A stretch of DNA of 29,631 bases, taken from assembly GCA_964469555.1 (NCBI GenBank), contig CAYYAQ010000058.1, forward strand, positions 1 to 29,631, given 5' to 3'. Positions within the stretch are counted from its first letter, which is position 1; each line of letters opens with the position of its first letter. The notes beneath the pieces are model-generated. The model did not search any database. It saw nothing but the letters and a program-made list of their open reading frames with translations, and was not told the DNA's origin. The stretch comes from CAYYAQ01 sp964469555. Its GTDB lineage: Bacteria > Planctomycetota > UBA1135 > UBA2386. Position numbers and translations under genes: made by a program. Below are positions 23,953 to 29,631 of the stretch, one piece after another.

Positions 23953-24777
23953 ATGCACCTCCGTTCGTCCATCCTGAAGCGTCCTGGCCTCGTGTTCCTG
24001 TGTGCGGGCCTGCTCGGGCCGGCGGTGGCTTTGGCCCAAGACAGGGGCCAGGCGCGGGCATCGGCGGTCGACTCCAGCGTGGACTTCAACAGGGACATCC
24101 GCCCGATCCTGGCGGGCCGGTGTTTCACCTGTCACGGCCCCGACGCCGCCAAGCGAAAAGGTGGGCACAAGGGAAGGGGGGGGATGCGGCTGGACACCTC
24201 AGGAGGCTCCCGTGCGGACCTGGGCGACCGGCGTGCCGTCGTCCCCGGGCGACCCGAGGCGAGCGAACTCCTGCGTCGAATTCAGGCGACCGACGGGCGG
24301 GCTTACGACAAACTCATCGACCGACTGCTCGCTTCGCCGAAGTTTGGCGAACACTATGCCCGGCACTGGCTGACCTCCAAGGGAGGAGGGATGGATCGCG
24401 CGGTATCGGGATTGATCACGGACCTGAAGCTGCGCGGTCTGCTCGACGACACCCTCGTCGTGTGTGGTGGCGAATTCGGGCGGACGCCGTTCCGCGTGGG
24501 CCGCACGTCCAAGGGCGGCGTCCTCGGTCGCGACCACTACCCCGACTGTTTCACGATGTTCTTCGCGGGCGGCGGAATGAAAGCGGGCTTGAGCTACGGC
24601 TCGTCCGACGAACTCGGCTTCTCCGTCGCGGAGAAGCCGGTCCACGTGCACGACTTGCAGGCGACGATCATGCACCTGTTGGGATTTGACCACGAACGGT
24701 TGACGTTCCGCCACCAAGGTCGGGACTATCGATTGACCGACGTGCACGGCAAGGTCGTCCACGACTTGCTCGCCTGA
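23953..24777 (+). CDS. Scarred PSCyt1-DUF1549 / DUF1501 fusion (open frame, probable gene remnant)
   Basis: The 274-residue product has a signal peptide (cleavage near 29) and a planctomycete cytochrome C domain (VDFNRDIRPILAGRCFTCHG, heme site CFTCH 57-61, to about 114). It then has 25 residues of DUF1549 (AYDKLIDRLLASPKFGEHYA, 117-136) and, from about 145, the C-terminal third of a DUF1501 (sulfatase-like) protein (ITDLKLRGLLDDTLVVCGGE, 155-174; HVHDLQATIMHLLGFDHERL, 231-250). Normally PSCyt1-DUF1549-DUF1553 is one protein of about 800-1000 residues and DUF1501 is a separate downstream gene of about 450. Here two blocks are missing (near 24295 and 24373) and the pieces are joined in frame. 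The DUF1501 N-terminal half and DUF1553 are gone. It could be a relic or a selected chimera. The next gene starts 42 bases on. Confidence 0.75.
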   Translation: MHLRSSILKRPGLVFLCAGLLGPAVALAQDRGQARASAVDSSVDFNRDIRPILAGRCFTCHGPDAAKRKGGHKGRGGMRLDTSGGSRADLGDRRAVVPGRPEASELLRRIQATDGRAYDKLIDRLLASPKFGEHYARHWLTSKGGGMDRAVSGLITDLKLRGLLDDTLVVCGGEFGRTPFRVGRTSKGGVLGRDHYPDCFTMFFAGGGMKAGLSYGSSDELGFSVAEKPVHVHDLQATIMHLLGFDHERLTFRHQGRDYRLTDVHGKVVHDLLA

Positions 24778-24819
24778 TTCGCCACATTACGTTTCGCCGG
24801 CAAAGCTTCTCCAACACCG

Positions 24820-27800
24820 ATGATCGATACTCTCATGCTGCCCAGACTCAGCCTGTTCGCCTTGCTGTTTGCGCCGACCGCTCTCGCCCAGGGCGCTCCG
24901 AATCTCCTGAAGGACCTCTCGGCGATCGGCGCGGAGAAACTCGCGGCGGATGCGGCCAAGCTAGGGGACGCGCGCCGTGGTGCCGTGGTCTTCTACCAGA
25001 AGCAGATGAACTGCATTCGCTGCCACGTCGCCGACGCCGAGAACAACCGGCTCGGCCCGGACCTTTCCGTGTGGAAGGAGAAGGTGACCGGCGCACACCT
25101 GGTCGAGTCGATCCTCGAACCCTCGGCGAAGATCCGGAAGGGGTTCGAGACGGTGGTTCTCGAGACGAGCGACGACCTGGTCATGGGGTTCCTCGTGTCG
25201 GAGAACGAGAAGACGGTGGTGATTCGCGACGCCGCGAAGAACTACAAAGAGGTGAAGTTCGATCGCGCGAAGCTCAAGGGAATCGACAAGGGTGCGGTGT
25301 CCTTGATGCCGGCGGGGCTGCCGAGCCTCCTCACGAGCAAGCAGCAGTTCCTGGATCTGGTCCGCTACCTGATCGAGATTCGTGATGGCGGGACGAAGCG
25401 GGCGAGGGATCTCGAGCCCGATCCGTCCCTGTACGTTGCGCGACCGTTGCCGGACTACGAGAAGGACATCGACCACAAGTCGTTCGTATCGTCGCCTGAC
25501 AAGCAGGCCTTGGGCCGTGGCAAGCAGATCTACCAGCGGTTGTGCATCAACTGCCACGGCACGCGAAACGAACCCGGTTCGTTGCCGACGTCGCTGAAGT
25601 TCGCGAAGGACAAGTTCAAGAACGGCTCCGATCCCCACTCGATGTACCAGACATTGACGCACGGCTTTGGAATGATGAACCCGCAGACGTGGATGGTGCC
25701 GTCGCAGAAGTACGACGTCATCCACTACATTCGCGAGGAATATCTCAAGCGTCACAACCCATCGCAGTACTTCGCCGTGACGAAGGACTATCTCGCCGGT
25801 TTGCCCAAGGGTGGTTCCCGCGGACCGGCACCGTCCAACATCTCGGCGTGGACGCAGATGGACTACGGTCCCAACCAGGTCATGACCCTGGAGATCGGCA
25901 AGGACAAGACGAACTTTGCGTACAAGGGAAACGCGATCCGTCTCGATGGCGGGCCAGGTGGCGTGGCGCAGGGCGCGTACTGGATGGTGTACGACTACGA
26001 CACAATGCGCGTCGCGGCGGCGTGGAGCGGCGACGGGTTCATCGACTGGAACTGCATTCACTTCAACGGCAGGCACGCGATCCATCCTCGCCTGGTCGGT
26101 GACGTGAAGATCGCCAATCCGACGGGACCGGGTTGGGGGCGTCCGGGAGACGCGAGCTTCGAGGACACGCGGCTCGTCGGTCGGGACAAGCGGATCTACG
26201 GGCCGCTGCCTCGCGCCTGGGCCCAGTACAGAGGTATGTACTACCACGGCCCGGACACGCTGATCGACTACACCGTGGGCAACGCGCGCGTGCTCGAGAT
26301 GCCCGGTGTCCAGGTTGGTGGACCGGATCCCGTGTTCAAGCGCTCGTTCAACATCGGTGCGCGGGACAAGGAACTGGTGCTGCAGGTCGCACACAGTCGC
26401 GAAGCGGCCAGCCGGCTCGATTTGTCGGAGCACACCGCGATTTTTGGTCTCGACGAGAAGAGCCCGGTCGCCCGGCCGGTGATTTCCAATGCGTCGCATT
26501 TGAACGGAGGCACGCGGCTGGCTGTGAAGAACACCTCGGGGCTTCACGCGGGAAGCGGTGACTTCACGATGACGGCTCGAATCAAGACCAGGAAGGACGG
26601 GACGATCGTCGCGCAGACGGCGGACTCGCTGGAATGGAAGGCCGATGGGCTCACCTGGTTCATCCGCGGCGGCAGGCTCTTCGTGGATATCGGTTGGGTC
26701 GGAGGGTTCGGAGGTCGGCGAAGGGTCGCGAATGGCAAGTGGCATCACGTCGCAGTCACCTACCGCGCGCAAGGTGGTGAGATCCAGTTCTTCGTCGACG
26801 GCAAGCCGGAGAAGCGAACCGGATCACTCAAGCGCGAGGGGCGGATCGACAAGCCGGTGCTGCGGATCGGTTTCACGGCCAACGGCTTTCCGAAGTCGTC
26901 CTACTTCACCGGACAGATGTCGGAGGTCCGGTTCTTCAACGAGGTCCTCAGTGGTGACGAGGTGCGGGCGATCTCACGCGGGAAGAGTCCGTCTGTTCAG
27001 GCGGCCGCGCACTGGGACCTCACGGCAACCGAAGGTGGGGTCGTCCGAGACAAGACGAAGAACGCGCGGGACGCCAAGGTGACTGTGGGCAAGGCGAAGC
27101 AGGAGGCATCGCAAACAAGTGGTCTGACCGTGGCCGGCGTCGTCGGCGACGTCTCGGGTTTCAAGTGGTTCGCGGACAGGGGTGACCTGAGGTTGCGGAT
27201 CCCGGCTGGTCGGGACCCCATTCGATTCACGCTCTGGTTCGCGTCTGCATCGAATCGCAAGACCGCGAAGGCCATCACCGATGCGGTGGTGATCGACGAA
27301 CCACGGCCGGACCTGGGAAAAAAGACGAAGGGTGGCCCGGCGCGTTGGCCGCACGTGCTCACGAGCGAGGCCATTCTTGGCGAGGACGACGGCCCGTTCG
27401 CCGTGGACGTGTTGAAGCGTCCGACCGGCAACCCGTGGTTTTGCCGCATGCGACTGACGGGGTTCGATTTCACGGAGAACGGCGACGTTGCGATCGTTTC
27501 TGCGTGGGACGGGAGCATCTGGAAGGTCGCGGGACTGAGCCAATTGCCGGAGAAGAACGGCGCGAAGCGGACGGTGCAGCTGACCTGGCGTCGCATCGCT
27601 TCCGGATTGTTCCAGCCGCTCGGCGTCAAGATCGTCGACGGCAAGGTGTACGTCACGTGCCGCGACCAGCTCTGCATCCTGCACGACCTGAACGGCGACG
27701 AGGAGATCGACTACTTCGAGAGCTTTAACAACGATCACCAGGTCACCGACCACTTCCACGAGTTCGCGATGGGGTTGCAGGTCGACACGGAAGGCAACTT

Positions 27801-28740
27801 CTACTACGCGAAGTCTGCGCGACACGCCAAGACCGCGTTGGTGCCGCACCACGGCACGCTGCTCAAGGTGTCCAAGGACGGCTCGAAGACCGAGATCATC
27901 GCGATTGGATTCCGTGCGGCGAACGGCGTCTGCCTCAACCCGGACGGCACGTTCATCGTCACGGATCAGGAGGGACACTGGAACCCGAAGAACCGGATCA
28001 ACTACGTCAAGAAGGGCGGCTTCTACGGAAACATGTACGGCTACCACGACGTCACGGATTCTTCCGACGACGCGATGGAGCAGCCCCTCGTCTGGATCAC
28101 GAACAGTTTTGACCGCTCTCCGGGGGAGTTGCTCTGGGTCGACAGCCCGAAGTGGGGGCCGTTGAACAAGCGGCTGCTCAACCTCTCGTACGGCTACGGC
28201 ATGGTCTACATCGTGCCGCACGAGGAAGTGAATGGGCAGCAGCAGGGCGGGATGTGCGCGTTCCCGATCAAGCGTTTCCCAACTGGTGTCATGCGGGGGC
28301 GATTCCACCCGAACGATGGCCAGCTGTACCTCGCGGGCATGTTTGCCTGGGCCGGAAGTCAGACGCAGCCGGGCGGTCTCTACCGGCTGCGTTACACCGG
28401 CAGGCCTGTGCACCTGCCGGTGGAGCTGCACGCGAAGAAGTCCGGGCTCACGATCACCTTCAGCGGCGAGCTGGATGCGGCCTCTGCCGCCCGCGTCGAG
28501 AACTACCGGATCAAGTCGTGGGATCTGAAGCGCACGAGGAGCTACGGCTCCAAGCACTACAACGAGAAGTCCCTCGAGGTCGTGTCGGCGCGGCTATCGA
28601 GCGACCGCCGCACCGTGACGCTCGAGGTCCGCGGGATCGCCAAGACCTGGGGAATGGAGGTCGCCTACGACGTGCGATCCGCGAAGGGCAAGAAGATCAA
28701 GGGGCGGATCCACAATACGATCCACCACTTGAGGGACTGA
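24820..28740 (+). CDS. Giant secreted di-cytochrome c / LamG / beta-propeller protein
   Basis: The 1306-residue product has a signal peptide (cleavage after ALAQ, near 24; ATG 24835 is an alternative start). Two c-type heme sites follow, CIRCH (65-69) in a domain ending near 190, and CINCH (242-246) in a second cytochrome c domain to about 335. A central region of about 340-560 (with YWMVYDYDTMRVAAAWSGDG) resembles the middle domain of large planctomycete cytochromes. A LamG/concanavalin-like fold spans about 570-725 (WHHVAVTYRAQGGEIQFFVD). From about 870 to 1215 a propeller of the glucose/sorbosone-dehydrogenase or NHL type is suggested by MRLTGFDFTENGDVAIVSAW and GVCLNPDGTFIVTDQEGHWN. A short beta domain closes the protein. 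It probably oxidises or binds carbohydrate in the periplasm and passes electrons to its hemes; substrate unknown. It follows the scarred cytochrome fusion by 42 bases. Confidence 0.85.
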   Translation: MIDTLMLPRLSLFALLFAPTALAQGAPNLLKDLSAIGAEKLAADAAKLGDARRGAVVFYQKQMNCIRCHVADAENNRLGPDLSVWKEKVTGAHLVESILEPSAKIRKGFETVVLETSDDLVMGFLVSENEKTVVIRDAAKNYKEVKFDRAKLKGIDKGAVSLMPAGLPSLLTSKQQFLDLVRYLIEIRDGGTKRARDLEPDPSLYVARPLPDYEKDIDHKSFVSSPDKQALGRGKQIYQRLCINCHGTRNEPGSLPTSLKFAKDKFKNGSDPHSMYQTLTHGFGMMNPQTWMVPSQKYDVIHYIREEYLKRHNPSQYFAVTKDYLAGLPKGGSRGPAPSNISAWTQMDYGPNQVMTLEIGKDKTNFAYKGNAIRLDGGPGGVAQGAYWMVYDYDTMRVAAAWSGDGFIDWNCIHFNGRHAIHPRLVGDVKIANPTGPGWGRPGDASFEDTRLVGRDKRIYGPLPRAWAQYRGMYYHGPDTLIDYTVGNARVLEMPGVQVGGPDPVFKRSFNIGARDKELVLQVAHSREAASRLDLSEHTAIFGLDEKSPVARPVISNASHLNGGTRLAVKNTSGLHAGSGDFTMTARIKTRKDGTIVAQTADSLEWKADGLTWFIRGGRLFVDIGWVGGFGGRRRVANGKWHHVAVTYRAQGGEIQFFVDGKPEKRTGSLKREGRIDKPVLRIGFTANGFPKSSYFTGQMSEVRFFNEVLSGDEVRAISRGKSPSVQAAAHWDLTATEGGVVRDKTKNARDAKVTVGKAKQEASQTSGLTVAGVVGDVSGFKWFADRGDLRLRIPAGRDPIRFTLWFASASNRKTAKAITDAVVIDEPRPDLGKKTKGGPARWPHVLTSEAILGEDDGPFAVDVLKRPTGNPWFCRMRLTGFDFTENGDVAIVSAWDGSIWKVAGLSQLPEKNGAKRTVQLTWRRIASGLFQPLGVKIVDGKVYVTCRDQLCILHDLNGDEEIDYFESFNNDHQVTDHFHEFAMGLQVDTEGNFYYAKSARHAKTALVPHHGTLLKVSKDGSKTEIIAIGFRAANGVCLNPDGTFIVTDQEGHWNPKNRINYVKKGGFYGNMYGYHDVTDSSDDAMEQPLVWITNSFDRSPGELLWVDSPKWGPLNKRLLNLSYGYGMVYIVPHEEVNGQQQGGMCAFPIKRFPTGVMRGRFHPNDGQLYLAGMFAWAGSQTQPGGLYRLRYTGRPVHLPVELHAKKSGLTITFSGELDAASAARVENYRIKSWDLKRTRSYGSKHYNEKSLEVVSARLSSDRRTVTLEVRGIAKTWGMEVAYDVRSAKGKKIKGRIHNTIHHLRD

Positions 28741-28754
28741 CGACCGCGCCGAAG

Positions 28755-29631
28755 CTATGGGATGACGATCTTCATTCCGTTCGTCGCGGACACTCCCTGC
28801 ACTGCCGCCGAGTCGTTGAAGAGTGCCTGTATCCACAGCTTCGACCCCTTGGGCAGGTTCTTGAGTGCGCTCGCGTCCAGGATGATCGGGTATGGACTCG
28901 CGGTGATCGGTGCGAAGGTCTGAGGCGCGGGCACGAGGATCCCGCCGAGGTAGGGGACGTTGATTTCGGAGGCGCCGATTACGAGCAGCCCGTTCGCGAA
29001 GTACCACTGCAGAGAGATCGTGATCTTCGGAGGGAACGTCGAGTTGATCGTGCCCTGCCCGTGGATCTTCGGAACTTGATTGAACTTGCCCGCGATGGCT
29101 CCGATCGTCTCACAGAAGATCACGGCCTTTTGTGCGCGGAAATTTGAAACCGTCAGCTTGGTCTTCGCGATCGTCAGCGCGTTGTCCTCGCTGTTCGTCT
29201 TGCCCATGGTGTAGGTCAGGTGCTTGACGTTGGGGCTGGACCACACGTTTACGCGGCTGCCAGGCGAGTAGGCCATCACCGTGCGGTACTTGTTGTCCGT
29301 AGTCCTGAACCCGTAGGAGTGGGGGTACGAAGCGCCACCTGCGTTGTTGCGGTCGTGGTGGCAGCCGATGTTGTGGCCGAGTTCGTGGGCGACGACGTTG
29401 CCATTCATGCAGCTCTGGACGGTCACGGCGAAGGCATACTGGGCGAACCCCGCCGACACGTTGTTCATCAGGTAGGCGACACCGCAGTACGCCAGCTTGG
29501 CCGGTTGCGTGATGAGGTGCATCAGATCCGCGCCGAACGTGTTGCGGATCTTGTGCACCTCGTCCATGTACCCGTCATTCGTCTTGCGGAAGCGACCGAG
29601 ATCGCTGGTGCCTTCCGCGTAGTTCGTCAAC
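28755..29631 (-). CDS. Reprolysin-like (M12B family) zinc metalloprotease, 3' part (partial)
   Basis: The gene runs off the right edge, so its N-terminus is missing and the first visible codon is not a start. The visible 291 residues include the zinc motif HELGHNIGCHHD (82-93 of the visible part), which fits HExxHxxGxxHD of metzincins, followed by the Met-turn YRTVMAYSPG. Cysteines 49, 74 and 90 may form disulfides. After the catalytic domain (to about 170) comes a domain of about 110 residues with LLVIGASEINVPYLGGILVP and LPKGSKLWIQALFNDSAAVQ. This resembles the C-terminal beta domain of many secreted planctomycete proteins. It is likely a secreted peptidase. It is convergent with the cytochrome gene, 14 bases apart. 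Confidence 0.85.
   Translation of the reverse strand, partial: LTNYAEGTSDLGRFRKTNDGYMDEVHKIRNTFGADLMHLITQPAKLAYCGVAYLMNNVSAGFAQYAFAVTVQSCMNGNVVAHELGHNIGCHHDRNNAGGASYPHSYGFRTTDNKYRTVMAYSPGSRVNVWSSPNVKHLTYTMGKTNSEDNALTIAKTKLTVSNFRAQKAVIFCETIGAIAGKFNQVPKIHGQGTINSTFPPKITISLQWYFANGLLVIGASEINVPYLGGILVPAPQTFAPITASPYPIILDASALKNLPKGSKLWIQALFNDSAAVQGVSATNGMKIVIP

Noticed and set aside
26974..28557. 527-residue minus-strand frame opposite the large cytochrome gene
   Set aside because: Arg/Val/Asp/Leu-rich shadow of a gene with heme sites and LamG/propeller motifs.
1..29631. tRNA, rRNA, riboswitch or insertion sequence
   Set aside because: No cloverleaf, rRNA segment, known riboswitch core, transposase or terminal inverted repeats were recognised by eye; a covariance-model scan would be needed to exclude small RNAs.

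Overview
The window is high-GC bacterial DNA, most likely from a member of the Planctomycetota. The main evidence is lineage-typical gene content: a planctomycete cytochrome C (PSCyt1) domain with pieces of DUF1549 and DUF1501 proteins, a very large cytochrome c/LamG/beta-propeller protein, a prenyltransferase-repeat protein with an acidic membrane-anchored N-terminus, a secreted Gfo/Idh/MocA oxidoreductase, and a reprolysin-like metalloprotease with a planctomycete-style C-terminal domain. No rRNA, tRNA, CRISPR array, phage gene or transposase was recognised.

Layout. Positions 1-7.2 kb hold housekeeping genes on the plus strand: the 3' part of yidC, mnmE, an intergenic region with DnaA-box-like words, nrdR, an overlapping small ATP-cone protein, and smc. 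Positions 7.2-9.2 kb hold a membrane glycosyltransferase translationally coupled to a GNAT acetyltransferase that appears to lack an internal block. Positions 9.2-11.5 kb hold a secreted di-heme cytochrome c peroxidase and, divergent from it, a secreted protein with a long Arg-Gly tract. Positions 11.5-18.65 kb hold a small-molecule metabolism cluster: a MetE C-terminal-like methyltransferase, an Nramp-fold transporter without the Nramp metal ligands, a sugar-phosphate isomerase-like TIM barrel, a DUF695-RraB protein, a DapA-like aldolase/lyase, an NAD-dependent epimerase and a Gfo/Idh/MocA oxidoreductase. Positions 18.65-19.1 kb hold the wreck of an SGNH-hydrolase-like gene. Positions 19.1-23.8 kb hold a TonB-dependent receptor, the prenyltransferase-repeat protein, and a small lipoprotein with a heavy-metal-associated (HMA) domain. 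From 23.95 kb to the end there is a scarred PSCyt1/DUF1501 fusion, the 1306-residue cytochrome c protein, and the 3' part of the metalloprotease.

The strongest lead is the HMA lipoprotein at 23467-23811 (minus). Its reading frame runs unbroken through a single in-frame TGA that sits exactly where the first cysteine of the metal-binding CxxC motif belongs, giving UxxC. A hairpin with G at loop position 2 begins at a bacterial-SECIS-like distance after the TGA. This is either a selenoprotein or a precisely placed nonsense mutation. A second theme is gene scarring that preserves the reading frame: the PSCyt1/DUF1501 fusion (two joins) and the GNAT protein (one join) are open frames whose family alignment skips blocks, and the SGNH remnant is a third, fully decayed case.

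Genes are tightly packed. There are convergent ends 7-14 bases apart, two stop/start overlaps of the form TTGA with TTG starts, one ATGA overlap, and one pair of divergent start codons only 9 bases apart. All functional calls come from reading motifs by eye. No database search was possible.
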